A stretch of DNA of 64,000 nt from Pseudacidovorax intermedius. Its GTDB lineage: Bacteria > Pseudomonadota > Gammaproteobacteria > Burkholderiales > Burkholderiaceae_C. Shown here in pieces: positions 42,580 to 51,663 of this stretch. The translations under genes were made by a program, and so were the position numbers. Every line of letters begins with the position of its first letter. Positions within the stretch are counted from its first letter, which is position 1. Under the pieces are notes generated by a model. That model ran no database searches. It worked only from the letters and a program-made list of their open reading frames with translations, and was not told the origin of the DNA. The stretch spans positions 26,069-90,068 of the forward strand of contig NZ_LDSL01000096.1 of NCBI RefSeq assembly GCF_001476815.1, written 5' to 3'.

Positions 42580-43323
42580 ATGGCGCACTTTGTTGAAGGC
42601 CAAGACAGAAATCAGGTTGCGTTGTTGCCTGAGTGTCTCGACGACGTCGTCACTGAGGACAATCCAGTGCGAGTGGTTGATGCGTTCGTCAGCGAACTCG
42701 ACTTGCACGCCCTGGGCTTCGATGGCCTGACGCCAAAGTCGACGGGACGCCCCTCGTACCACCCCGCAGTCCTGCTGAAGATCTACATCTATGGCTATCT
42801 CTCCCGGATTCAGTCCAGCCGGCGATTGGAGCGCGAGTGTCAGCGCAACCTGGAGTTGATGTGGCTGACGGGAAGGCTGGCGCCGGACTTCAAGACCATT
42901 GCTGACTTTCGTCGCGACAGTGGCAAGGGAATCCAGAATGCCTGCCGCCGATTCATTGGCCTATGCCGGGAGCTGAAGCTCTTCTCGCAGGCTGTTGTGG
43001 CTATCGACGGCAGCAAGTTCAAGGCAGTCAACAACCGAGATCGGAACTTCACGGAGGTGAAGATCGACCGCTTCCAAGAACAGGTTGCACGCAGCATCCA
43101 GCGCTATCTGGACACGCTGGAGACTTGTGATCGCACAGAGTCTGCCGGCATGCGGGCCAAGACCGAACGACTGCAAGAGAAGATCAAGAAATTGCGCAAT
43201 CGCATGCGCGAGCTGGATGGCCTGAAGGCGAGATTGAAATCTGAGCCGGGCGAGCAGCTTTCGCTGACTGATCCAGACGCGCGCTCCATGGTCACGAGCC
43301 GACTAGGTGTCGAGTTGCAATAG
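42580..43323 (+). pseudogene. IS1182-family transposase, C-terminally truncated
   Basis: The 247-aa frame is the N-terminal half of an IS1182-type transposase: GRPSYHPAVLLKIYIYGYLS, LAPDFKTIADFRRDSG, AVVAIDGSKFKAVNNRDRNF (catalytic Asp) and QLSLTDPDARSM. Similarity stops after about 43297, just where IS481-type sequence begins on the other strand, so the last residues are read-through. Inactive. Confidence 0.85.
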
Positions 43324-43586
43324 GTTGTTCCCACAAAGGCGGGAGGCTGGGGGCTTGTGCCCCAGAGCGCAGTGCGGGCGCTCGCAGTTGTAGTAGCGCA
43401 GGAAAGCGGGCAGCCAGGCGGTGCGCTCGGCACTGTTGGCCCAGGTGCGTCCATAGGCCCATTCGCGCAGACAGGTCTGAATGAAACGCTCGGCCTTGCC
43501 GTTGGTCTGGGGGCGGTAAGGCCGGGTGAAGGTGTGCTTGATGCCCAGCGCCTGACAGGTCTTGGGGCTCAGCCTTGTTTGAAACC
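43303..43586 (-). pseudogene. IS481-family transposase, C-terminal remnant
   Basis: On the minus strand a frame reads KTCQALGIKHTFTRPYRPQT, NGKAERFIQTCLREWAYGRT and YYNCERPHCALGHKPP to a stop at 43303. This is the C-terminal third of an IS481 DDE transposase including the last catalytic Glu in KAERF. The N-terminal two thirds are absent. It probably interrupted the IS1182 copy. Confidence 0.8.
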
Positions 43587-44054
43587 GTATCTTCCGCCGG
43601 CGCAGTGGCTATACAAGTGTCGTTCGGATCAACGCGGCAAAAGCCCTCTAGTGGCACGATTCGGCGGCACGCCGTGCCACGTGCATCAGTGCTGGTAATC
43701 TGGTCTGCTGGCCGCTCTCGCCGAAAGCAGTCGTTCGTCGTTGCACGCGCGACTGGCGGCTCACAGTCTGTACCGGACACATGGCAGCCCGCGGGTGCGA
43801 CCGATGCGTGCTACTGCTCTATTCCGCGACAATCGTCGCATAGCACGTGCCCCTAGCGGACGACCACACCCTGTAAGCTGACGGTAGTTTTGGCGGTATC
43901 AGACTTTTGGATGGCAGTTGTTTCCGAGATAAATCAAATACTTAGCAGTTAGATGAGGATCCTGCTGGGGCACCACATCGAGTCCGACGGCGTACGACGC
44001 CGCCGGACTTTTTTGTTGGGCCCATTGCCGCGGTTCTCGATCAGGAGAGGACGC
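43587..44054. other. gene-free right border of the accessory region
   Basis: About 470 bases without a convincing gene. They contain, near the right end, a tRNA-3'-end-like sequence ending GGGGCACCA (43963-43974 region) and then a strong terminator at 43981. GC content rises sharply after it. This looks like the boundary between accessory and native chromosome. Confidence 0.5.
43981..44016 (+). terminator. strong rho-independent terminator
   Basis: AGTCCGACGGCG and CGCCGCCGGACT form a long stem with a short loop, followed by TTTTTTG. It lies just after the tRNA-like CCA sequence and before the GNAT gene. Confidence 0.85.
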
Positions 44055-44591
44055 ATGATTTCCATCCGACGCCTTCAGCCCGCCGACTGGCGCAGCTACC
44101 GGGACCTTCGCCTGCGCGCCCTGCGCGAGGCGCCGGATGCCTTCGGCAGCACGCATGACGCCGAGGCCGCGAGACCCGACGCACTGTGGGCCGCGCGGCT
44201 TGCGGAGGCCGCCGCCTCTGCGCACGAATGCCCGCTCTGGGCTTGGCACGGGCCACAGCCTTGCGGGCTCGTGTGGGCCCGGTTGCCCGCCGACGAGCCG
44301 CGCATCGCGCAGCTGTTCCAGATGTGGGTCGATCCGCAGTCGCGCGGTCTGGGCGTGGGGCGGGCGCTGCTGGATGCGGCCGTCGCCTGGGCTCGGCGCG
44401 CGGAGGCAAAGTGGGTCTGCCTGGACGTCAGTACGTCGCAGACGGCGGCGTTGAGCCTGTACCGGGTGTGCGGATTCAAGGAAGAGGGCGCACTGCACCC
44501 ATTGCGCGAAGGCAGCGCCGTGATGGTTCAGCCCATGCGGCTGGACCTGGCGCCTGCGGCCCCGCTGGCGCCCGCGCGCGGGCCCGACTGA
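44055..44591 (+). CDS. GNAT-family N-acetyltransferase
   Basis: This 178-aa acetyltransferase starts at ATG 44055 with AGGAGAGG upstream and opens MISIRRLQPADWRSYRDLRL. The acetyl-CoA loop is FQMWVDPQSRGLGVGRALLD (about 92-111, Q-x-x-G-x-G variant). It later has AALSLYRVCGFKEEG. Substrate unknown; the family modifies amines of small molecules, antibiotics or protein N-termini. First gene of the native-looking region. Confidence 0.88.
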   Translation: MISIRRLQPADWRSYRDLRLRALREAPDAFGSTHDAEAARPDALWAARLAEAAASAHECPLWAWHGPQPCGLVWARLPADEPRIAQLFQMWVDPQSRGLGVGRALLDAAVAWARRAEAKWVCLDVSTSQTAALSLYRVCGFKEEGALHPLREGSAVMVQPMRLDLAPAAPLAPARGPD

Positions 44592-44600
44592 TTCGGTCGC

Positions 44601-44885
44601 TCAGTGCTCGTAGCGCATTGCCGCACCCGCCGGCATGCGGAAGGGGCGGGGCGCCGGGGCGGCGTCACGGATGTCCGGCGTCCGCGCACCCGCCGGGCGC
44701 GAACGGCACAGCTCGGCCAGGCGGCGGTCGGCTTCCCGGCGTAGGGCCGTGATCTCGGCAAAGGCTTCGGCCCGGGCCAGCAGGCGGCCGCCGTGCGTGC
44801 GCTGGTGCAGCTGGTGCACCGCTTCGTACGAGGCGCGTTCGGCCTTCATCCATGCGGCGAACTGGGGGTCGGGGGTGTCGTCCAT
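44601..44885 (-). CDS. small hypothetical protein
   Basis: This 94-aa protein from ATG 44885 is largely helical with an Arg/Ala/Glu-rich middle (LARAEAFAEITALRREADRR) and a Pro-rich C-terminal tail. Family not recognised. It converges with the GNAT gene, with 9 bases between them. Confidence 0.5.
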   Translation of the reverse strand: MDDTPDPQFAAWMKAERASYEAVHQLHQRTHGGRLLARAEAFAEITALRREADRRLAELCRSRPAGARTPDIRDAAPAPRPFRMPAGAAMRYEH

Positions 44886-45155
44886 CGAGCGTCTCCTGGC
44901 GTGCTCTCGCGAAGACGTCGCAGGGAGCGGGGCGAAGTATGGGCAGCCCAAGCCCGTGAGGGCGTAGGACAAGCCTCGCGTGGCCGGTAAGGGTTTGCCC
45001 TGCGACACGGCTTGCCGGGGTAGGACGCCGCGCCCGGCCGGCGGGCCTACCGCGCCGCGCCGGCGTAGGCGGTTGACCGGGGGTCGGCCGCGGCCGACAA
45101 CCATGCAGGCGCGACCCCGTCCGCACGGGCGTCGAGCTTCGGCGAAGGTCCAGCC

Positions 45156-46688
45156 ATGCACACACGACGCCTTGAGTCTTTCGACATCGCAGAGGCGGCC
45201 ACGCCCTTCCAGTCGTTGCCGACCGCGCAGCTGCAACCCGCCCGTCAGGCCGCGAACGAAGGGTCGCCGGCCCCGTCCCCCGCCACGGGCGCACGCAGTC
45301 TGTACGACGCGCTGTGGAAGGCCAACGATGCGCCCGACGACGCGTTGCGCCTTCGCGCAGCCGAGTTCATCGAACGCTGGCGCAAGGAGATGCGTCAGCA
45401 ACCCTGCGACCTGCCGAATTCACCCGACGGCCTGGCCGCCTGGCAGCAGGCGCAGCTCGAAGCCACCGGCGGTGCCTACCAGGACTACCTGGCGGCCCGC
45501 AAGGCCGGCGCGCCGCGCCGCTACTTCGGCTCCCGGTCCCACGCGCTCTACTTCCTGCGTGCCGTGGCACCCACCAAGCTGGTGGACGGCGCCTGGCTCT
45601 ACGGCCTGCTGCCCGGCATCACCAATCCCCATTTCAACGACCTCATCGTGACCTATGTGGAGGAGCTGGGCGACGGCGATCCGGACAAGAACCACGTGCT
45701 GCTCTACCGACGGCTGATCGACGCCCTGGGCATCGTGGACTGGGCCGAGCAGGACGACGAAACCTATGTGCAGGGCGCCTTGCAACTGGCGCTGGCGGCC
45801 TGCACCGAATCGCTGGTGCCGGAGGTGATCGGCTTCAACCTCGGCTACGAGCAGCTGCCGCTGCACCTGCTCATCACGGCCTACGAGCTCGACGAACTGG
45901 GCATCGACCCGACCTACTTCACGCTGCACGTCACGGTGGACAACGCGGCCGGCGGCCATGCCCAGCGTGCGCTGCGCGCGGCGGTGGAGAACATGCCGGC
46001 CCTGGCCGACGACGGCGCCTTCTGGGAGCGCGTGGCCGACGGCTACCGCCTGAGCAATGCCGGCTTCGGCACCACCGATGCCATCGCCGCCTTCGACGGG
46101 CACCGTGAACTGCTGCGCGTGCTGGGCGGGCGTGCGGCCGAGGGCAGCATGGCCCACTCCGACTATTGCCGCATCGAGGGCCGCACCGTCAACCAGTGGC
46201 TGGCCGATCCGGAAGCCATCGACGGCTTCGTCGCCGCGCTCGAGCGCAAGGGCTGGCTGCAGCGCAACAGCGATCCGGCGCAAAGCCGGTTCTGGAAGCT
46301 GCTGCAGGGCGAGGCGGCGAGCATGTTCGGCGTCTTTGGCGACTACGAGCTGCAGGTGATCTACGACTGGCTCCGCGGTGATGCCGCGGCGGACGGTGCC
46401 GCCTTCGTGCGTGGCAGTGCGCCGACGGCGGCGGCGCCGGTGCCGCCACGCGCCTTCCGTCATGTGCGCCGTGCGGCGGCTGCGAAGCCCGCGCTCGGAC
46501 TGGCGGCGCTGGCGGATGCGGAGGTGGAGCTCGATGCCGACGTGCTGGCCCTGCGCCACGTGCTGGAGACGGGGGACACCGCGCTGCAGGGGGCGACCTT
46601 GCGCCGCCTGCTGGGCCCGGCGCTGCACTGGGGGCCGGCGGGGCTGGAGGCGACGCGGCATGTGTCGCGGGTGCTGCATGCGGCATGA
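45156..46688 (+). CDS. iron-containing redox enzyme family protein (haem-oxygenase-like fold)
   Basis: This 510-aa protein has an unrecognised N-terminal third and a central haem-oxygenase/TenA-like metal domain (about 150-330). Candidate ligands are Glu and His in YVEELGDGDPDKNHVLLYRR, Glu in ESLVPEVIGFNLGYEQLP and the His-rich FTLHVTVDNAAGGHAQ. Such HDO proteins are diiron oxidases acting on amino or fatty acids. The C-terminal 150 aa are Ala-rich. It stands alone between a small hypothetical gene and a REP-like repeat, so its pathway is not apparent. Confidence 0.7.
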   Translation: MHTRRLESFDIAEAATPFQSLPTAQLQPARQAANEGSPAPSPATGARSLYDALWKANDAPDDALRLRAAEFIERWRKEMRQQPCDLPNSPDGLAAWQQAQLEATGGAYQDYLAARKAGAPRRYFGSRSHALYFLRAVAPTKLVDGAWLYGLLPGITNPHFNDLIVTYVEELGDGDPDKNHVLLYRRLIDALGIVDWAEQDDETYVQGALQLALAACTESLVPEVIGFNLGYEQLPLHLLITAYELDELGIDPTYFTLHVTVDNAAGGHAQRALRAAVENMPALADDGAFWERVADGYRLSNAGFGTTDAIAAFDGHRELLRVLGGRAAEGSMAHSDYCRIEGRTVNQWLADPEAIDGFVAALERKGWLQRNSDPAQSRFWKLLQGEAASMFGVFGDYELQVIYDWLRGDAAADGAAFVRGSAPTAAAPVPPRAFRHVRRAAAAKPALGLAALADAEVELDADVLALRHVLETGDTALQGATLRRLLGPALHWGPAGLEATRHVSRVLHAA

Positions 46689-46695
46689 GTGCCGC

Positions 46696-46768
46696 CCGTT
46701 CGTCCTGAGCGTGTCGACGGGGGTGTGCCCACGCCGGGGCGGGGCTTCGACATGCTCAGCCCGAACGG
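46696..46768. repeat. REP-like inverted repeat
   Basis: Left arm CCGTTCGTCCTGAGCGTGTC and the inverted right arm starting GGGGCTTCGACATGCTCAGC read the common TTCG-CTGAG-GTCGA pattern of dispersed bacterial palindromic elements. The element sits between the 3' ends of two convergent genes, the usual place for REPs. Confidence 0.65.
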
Positions 46769-46856
46769 TCGTTGGTCGAGTGACTTACTTTGGTTGAGCA
46801 TCAAGGGCTCTGGGCTTACCGCTTGGGACCAGGAGTCAGGATTCGGCAGTCGGCAC

Positions 46857-47969
46857 TCAGATTTCTTCAGTTCCGCCCGCGGTCCCCTCGATCCCGTGCG
46901 ATGCACCACTTTGTCTTGAGCCCTGCGCAGTTCGCAATGCCGCGAACGCCGCAGCCTTCGCCTCATCGCCCAGGCTGAGATGGAAGGCATGCAGGTTGTG
47001 CGCCGCCAGGAAGCTGCCGCGGCCATGCACGGCGCCTTCCAGTTCCGGCTGCTCGCCGATCTCCAGGCAGCGCAGCCAGCTCTGTTCGATGGCGGGCAAC
47101 AGCGCCGGTGCACGGGCCGGCTCGGCAACGGCCCAGTCCAGCAGCAGGTCGCCCACGGCGAAGGAGAAGTCCGGCGAGTGGCGCCAGTGCGGCATCTCGT
47201 GCTGGGCCAGTGCCAGCGCATCCTCGAAGCGCTTGGCGCACTTCAGGCAGAACAGCAGCCGCACCACCACGTCGTGCCGCCAGGCCAGCGAAGGGTCCAT
47301 GCGGGCCAGGGCCCGTTCGTAGGCTGCTGCGGCGCCGGCATGGTCGCGCAGCACGACCTCCTGTTCCTTGCCCCACTGGTAATGCAGGTAGGCGTCGTCC
47401 GGATGATCCTGCAGCGCCAGGCGCAGCAGGGCCCCGTTGCGGCCGCGCTTTTCCGCCAGGCGCTCGGGCAGGTAGCCGTCGTGGTCCAGCACGATGGGCA
47501 GGCGCCGGCGCGGCAGCGCGGGCGGGCCGATCGGTTGCTCGTGCACGCGGCCTTCGTAGCGCACGCCGCGCGGCAGCAGCCGCGGCACCCAGGCGGAACT
47601 CACGGCCTCGTGGCCGGCGTTGTCGTAGACGCTGTCGATGCGCACCAGGCCCAGGGCGTCGTCCATCGCGTCGCGCAGGGCGGCGACCTGCTCGAAGCCG
47701 TCGACCAGCCGCTCGTCCGCATCGAGCACCAGATTCCAGTCCGCATCCGACAGGGCCAGCGCCGCGTTGCGGGCGGCGGCGAAGTCGTCGATCCAGGCGA
47801 AGTGGCCCACCTGCGCGCCGTGGGCCTCCGCCAGGGCCGGCGTGCCGTCGGTGGAGCCGGTGTCCAGCACGACCATCGCGTCCACCCAGGGCGCGGCGCT
47901 GTCCAGGCAGCGGGCCAGGCGCGCGGCCTCGTTGCGCACGATCATCACGAGGGCGGTCTTGCGGGTCAT
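46857..47969 (-). CDS. family 2 glycosyltransferase with C-terminal helical repeats
   Basis: This 370-aa protein starts at ATG 47969 (MTRKTALVMIVRNEAARLAR). The GT2 domain spans about 1-200 with VVLDTGSTDGT and LVLDADERL (DxD-like). A TPR-like helical region follows (YLHYQWGKEQEVVLRDHAGA). This is the layout of SunS/tetratricopeptide glycosyltransferases that modify peptides or lipids. The last 20-30 residues (RTAQGSRQSGASHG onward) look like read-through into repeat DNA. Acceptor unknown. Confidence 0.83.
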   Translation of the reverse strand: MTRKTALVMIVRNEAARLARCLDSAAPWVDAMVVLDTGSTDGTPALAEAHGAQVGHFAWIDDFAAARNAALALSDADWNLVLDADERLVDGFEQVAALRDAMDDALGLVRIDSVYDNAGHEAVSSAWVPRLLPRGVRYEGRVHEQPIGPPALPRRRLPIVLDHDGYLPERLAEKRGRNGALLRLALQDHPDDAYLHYQWGKEQEVVLRDHAGAAAAYERALARMDPSLAWRHDVVVRLLFCLKCAKRFEDALALAQHEMPHWRHSPDFSFAVGDLLLDWAVAEPARAPALLPAIEQSWLRCLEIGEQPELEGAVHGRGSFLAAHNLHAFHLSLGDEAKAAAFAALRTAQGSRQSGASHGIEGTAGGTEEI

Positions 47970-48109
47970 CGGTGCAGGGCAGGCAGTGGGGGCGGCGGGC
48001 GAGGATCGTAAGTCAGGGCAAGGCCCGTGCCTGGCGGCGCAAGGCGCACGCAGGTGAGGCCTGCGCCTTGCACCATGTGCGCCCGTCATCCTGCCGGCGA
48101 CGCGGACGC

Positions 48110-49405
48110 CTACGCGCCGTCCAGCGCCACCAGCGCCTGCGCGAGCACTGCCGTGCCGGCGGCGGCCTGGTCGGGCTCGATCCATTCCTCCGGACAGTGG
48201 CTGCGCCCGTCGCGGCAGGGCACGAACACCATGCCCACCGGCCCGGCCTCGGCCAGGTGCATGGCGTCGTGGCCGGCCCCGCTGGGCAGGCGCATGCTGC
48301 CCAGTTGCAGCCGTGCGGCCGCGGCCTCGATGGCCGCCATCACGCGCGGATCGCAGGCGACCGGCTCGGTGCGCGTGAGCAGGGCGACGTCGGCGGTGAC
48401 GCGCAGGCGGTTCAACGCGTCGGCGCTGGCGGCCATCACCGCATGGACGAAGCCGTCGAGCACCGCGGGCGCGTCGCTGCGCACCTCCAGCGTCATGCTG
48501 ACGTGGCCGGGCACCGAATTGGCGGCGTTGGGCGTGAGCGCCAGGCGCCCGACGGTCGCCACCACGTAGGGCGGCCCGTCGCCGTGGCTGGCCGCCAGGC
48601 GCTGGGCCTGCGCGATGACTTCCGCCGCACCGACCAGCGCGTCCTGCCGCAGGTGCATGGGCGTGGTGCCGGCATGGTCGGCACGGCCGGCGACGGTGAC
48701 CGTGTAGCGCCGGATGCCGACGATGTTCGTCACCACGCCGATGGGCAGCTGCCGCGCCTCCAGCACCGGGCCCTGCTCGATGTGCAGTTCCACGAAGGCG
48801 GCGAGGCTGCCGGGGGGACGCAGGGCCGGCCCCAGCTCGCCCGGCCGTGCGCCGATGCGTGCCATGGCCGCCGCGAGCGACTCGCCGGCACCGTCGCGCA
48901 AGGCCAGCATGCCGGCGTCCAGGTGGCCGGCGCAGGCGCGGCTGCCGATGCAGGAGACGCCGTGGTCGCTCGGCTCTTCGCCGAGGAAGTCGATCACCTC
49001 CAGGGGATGGCGCAGGCGCAGCCCGCTCTCCCGGATCGACTGCACCGCCTCCAGGCCGGCCAGCACGCCCAGCACGCCGTCGAAGCGGCCGCCGTGCGGC
49101 ACCGTGTCGCTGTGCGAGCCGGTGGCCAGCGGTGGCAGGCCGGGCACGCTGCCTTCGAGCCGGCCGATCAGGTTGCCGGCGCTGTCCATGCGCGTCTGCA
49201 GGCCGGCGGCCTCGAACTGCTGCCGCAGCCAGTCGCGTCCCTGCTGGAAGCTGACCGAGAAGGCACGGCGCGTCCACGGCTGATCGGGCTCGGTGAAGGC
49301 GGCCAGGTCGTGAAGCCGGCGCCAGAGGCGGTCGGCGTCGATGCGCACAGCGGCAGGGACCGTGGGGGATGAAGCGGCGGCGGGAGCGGCAGGGTCGGCA
49401 TGCAT
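48110..49405 (-). CDS. M20/M28-family amidohydrolase (allantoate/N-carbamoyl-amino acid hydrolase type)
   Basis: This 431-aa zinc-dependent amidohydrolase starts at ATG 49405. Metal-site motifs are TGSHSDTVPHGGRFDG (His/Asp), EEPSDHG, ELHIEQGPVLE and a late His in AGHDAMHLAEAG. The group hydrolyses allantoate, ureidoglycine, N-carbamoyl-L-amino acids or beta-ureidopropionate. The divergent LysR gene probably regulates it; the 49-base gap would hold the shared control region. Substrate not decided by sequence. Confidence 0.88.
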   Translation of the reverse strand: MHADPAAPAAASSPTVPAAVRIDADRLWRRLHDLAAFTEPDQPWTRRAFSVSFQQGRDWLRQQFEAAGLQTRMDSAGNLIGRLEGSVPGLPPLATGSHSDTVPHGGRFDGVLGVLAGLEAVQSIRESGLRLRHPLEVIDFLGEEPSDHGVSCIGSRACAGHLDAGMLALRDGAGESLAAAMARIGARPGELGPALRPPGSLAAFVELHIEQGPVLEARQLPIGVVTNIVGIRRYTVTVAGRADHAGTTPMHLRQDALVGAAEVIAQAQRLAASHGDGPPYVVATVGRLALTPNAANSVPGHVSMTLEVRSDAPAVLDGFVHAVMAASADALNRLRVTADVALLTRTEPVACDPRVMAAIEAAAARLQLGSMRLPSGAGHDAMHLAEAGPVGMVFVPCRDGRSHCPEEWIEPDQAAAGTAVLAQALVALDGA

Positions 49406-49454
49406 GCTCGGTATATTGCGCAGTCCCCCGTTGGCCAGGAAGCGCCCCGCACTT

Positions 49455-50369
49455 ATGGCAGCCATCGATTCCGCTTCTGCATCGCCCCTCACGCTGGACC
49501 AGCTGCGCAAGTTCGAGCAGGTGGCTGCGCATGGCAGCTTCACGGCCGCGGCGGCGCAGCTCGGGCTCACCCAGCCGGCCATGAGCCAGCAGATCCGCCA
49601 GCTGGAGCGCCAGCTCGGCGTGCGCCTGCTCGAGCGCGTCGGCCGCCGCGTGGCGCCCACCGCCGCCGGCCTCGATCTGCTGGCGCACCTGCCCGGCGTG
49701 CACCTGGCGCTGGAATCCGCCGTGCAGGCCGTGCGCGCGCATGCCGACCAGGTGGCCGGCGCGGTGCGCATCGGCACGGGGCTCACGGCCTGCCTGTATC
49801 GCCTGCCGCCGGTGCTGCGCCGGCTGCGGCAGGCGCACCCGCGCCTCGCCCTGGTGGTCAGCACCGGCAACACCGACGAGCTGGTGCGCCGGGTGGAGGA
49901 CAACCAGCTCGACCTGGCCCTGGTCACGCTGCCCGTGGCGTCGCGCGCGCTCGGCCTGGTGCCGCTGCAGCAGGACGAGATCGTCGCGGTGCGGGCCCGC
50001 GAGGCGGGCGCCTGGCCGGCGCGCATCACCCCGGCGCTGCTGTGCGACCAGCCGCTGGTGATGTTCGCGCCCGGCACCAGTACCCGCGGGCTGATCGACG
50101 CCTGGTTCGGCCAGGGCGCCCGCAAGCCGCAGCCGGCGATGGCCCTGGACAGCGTGGAGGCCATCAAGGCGGTGGTGGCGGCGGGCCTGGGCTGCAGCCT
50201 GCTGCCCCGCGCGGCCGTCAGCAGCCCCGAGGCGCAGGCCGCGCTGGCGGTGGCGCCGCTGTCGCCGCCGCTGCACCGCACGCAGGCCATCGCGCTGCGG
50301 CAGGACAAGCCCCTGACCCCCGCGCTGCGCGCGACCGTGGCCGCCATCGCGGCGCAGGACGGCGGCTGA
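49455..50369 (+). CDS. LysR-family transcriptional regulator
   Basis: This 304-aa LysR protein has an N-terminal helix-turn-helix (TLDQLRKFEQVAAHGSFTAA then MSQQIRQLERQLGVRLLER, about 13-67) and a periplasmic-binding-like effector domain. It is divergent from the amidohydrolase gene, the classical arrangement for activation of the neighbour. ATG 49455 is chosen because translation from there begins just ahead of the HTH. Confidence 0.9.
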   Translation: MAAIDSASASPLTLDQLRKFEQVAAHGSFTAAAAQLGLTQPAMSQQIRQLERQLGVRLLERVGRRVAPTAAGLDLLAHLPGVHLALESAVQAVRAHADQVAGAVRIGTGLTACLYRLPPVLRRLRQAHPRLALVVSTGNTDELVRRVEDNQLDLALVTLPVASRALGLVPLQQDEIVAVRAREAGAWPARITPALLCDQPLVMFAPGTSTRGLIDAWFGQGARKPQPAMALDSVEAIKAVVAAGLGCSLLPRAAVSSPEAQAALAVAPLSPPLHRTQAIALRQDKPLTPALRATVAAIAAQDGG

Positions 50370-50385
50370 GCAGGACGTCGCTCGC

Positions 50386-51663
50386 TCAGCGCTGCATCAC
50401 CTGCCGCGCCGTCACCTCCGGCGCGTCGTTGCCCCAGCTGCCGCGCACGTGGCTCAGCACGGCGGCGATGTCCTCGTCGCCGAGCACATGGCCGAAGGGC
50501 GGCATGCCGTAGGGCCGCGGGTTGCCGGCGGTGGCGGGCGGGTAGCCGCCGCGGCGCACCACCTGCACCAGGTTGCTCGGGTCTGCCATGCGCACCGCCC
50601 GGTTGCCCGCCAGCGGCGGGAAGGCGCCGGGCTCGCCCTGGCCCTGGTCGCCGTGGCACCAGGCGCATTGCTGGGCATAGACCGTCTCGCCGCGCTGCAT
50701 GAGCGTGGCGCTGCGGCGCAGCGGCTGGGCCGGCGCCGGCGCGGGCGGCTGCTGGGGCAGGGCCTGCAGGTAGACGGCCATGGCCCGCAGGTCGTCGTCG
50801 TGCAGATGCTGGGTGCTGCCGTAGACCACCTCGGCCATCGGGCCCAGCACCGAGCCGCGCGGCGTGCTGCCGGTGCGCAGCAGCGCCATGACCTCGGCGA
50901 GCGGCCAGCCGGCGACGCCGGCCTCGTCCGGCGCGTCCAGGGCCGGCGCATACCAGCGCTGGCCCGGCAGCAGGCCGCCGCCCAGGCCGCGCGCATCGTC
51001 GATGGCGCCCAGCGTGTTGCGGCGGCCGTGGCAGGCGATGCAGTGGCCGAGCGTACCGACGAGGTAGGCGCCGCGGTTCCATTCCGCGCTGCGCCGCGGC
51101 TCGGGCGCGAAGGCGGCGGGCCGGAAATAGAGCGCCCGCCACACGGCCAGCGCGGCCTGCGTGCCGTAGGGAAAGCGCAGCGCATGCGGCCGGTTGGCCT
51201 GGGTCACGGGCGGCAGGCTGCGCAGCCAGGCGAAGAGGGCGTCCGAGTCCTCGCGCGTGACCTGCGTGAAGCTGGTGTACGGAAAGGCCGGGTACAGCAG
51301 CCGGCCGTCGCGCGAGCGGCCGTGGTGCATGGCGCGCCAGAAGTGGTCGGCGTTCCACGCGCCCAGGCCGGTCAGCGGGTCGGGCGTGAGGTTGCCGGCA
51401 TAGAGCGTGCCGAAGGGCGTGTCGATGGGCCGGCCGCCGGCATAGGCGGCGCCGCCGCGTGCGGTGTGGCAGCCGGCGCAGTTGCCGGCCAGCGCCAGGT
51501 AGCGGCCGCGTTCGATCTGCGCCGGGCTGGCGGCGGGCGGCGGCAGCGCGTCGTCCACCGGCGCCTCGCCGCGCAGGTTGAGCCACAGCACGGCGGCCGC
51601 GAGCGCGCTGCCGACGAGCAGAAGGCCCAGCAGCAGACGGCGCAGGACGCGGCCGCCGCTCAT
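50386..51663 (-). CDS. membrane-anchored triheme cytochrome c (dehydrogenase subunit type)
   Basis: This 425-aa protein has an N-terminal membrane anchor (about 9-30) and three haem motifs: CAGCH (near 70), CIACH (near 205) and CAWCH (near 330). This is the structure of cytochrome subunits of membrane alcohol/gluconate/aldehyde dehydrogenases. No flavin or PQQ dehydrogenase gene is adjacent. It is coupled to the diheme cytochrome upstream by a 4-base overlap. Confidence 0.9.
   Translation of the reverse strand: MSGGRVLRRLLLGLLLVGSALAAAVLWLNLRGEAPVDDALPPPAASPAQIERGRYLALAGNCAGCHTARGGAAYAGGRPIDTPFGTLYAGNLTPDPLTGLGAWNADHFWRAMHHGRSRDGRLLYPAFPYTSFTQVTREDSDALFAWLRSLPPVTQANRPHALRFPYGTQAALAVWRALYFRPAAFAPEPRRSAEWNRGAYLVGTLGHCIACHGRRNTLGAIDDARGLGGGLLPGQRWYAPALDAPDEAGVAGWPLAEVMALLRTGSTPRGSVLGPMAEVVYGSTQHLHDDDLRAMAVYLQALPQQPPAPAPAQPLRRSATLMQRGETVYAQQCAWCHGDQGQGEPGAFPPLAGNRAVRMADPSNLVQVVRRGGYPPATAGNPRPYGMPPFGHVLGDEDIAAVLSHVRGSWGNDAPEVTARQVMQR

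Noticed and set aside
46857..50276. A 1139-codon minus-strand open frame
   Set aside because: Only its last 370 codons (from ATG 47969) have family features. The rest is antisense to the amidohydrolase frame and LysR genes and is an Arg/Ala/Gly-rich product of high GC.
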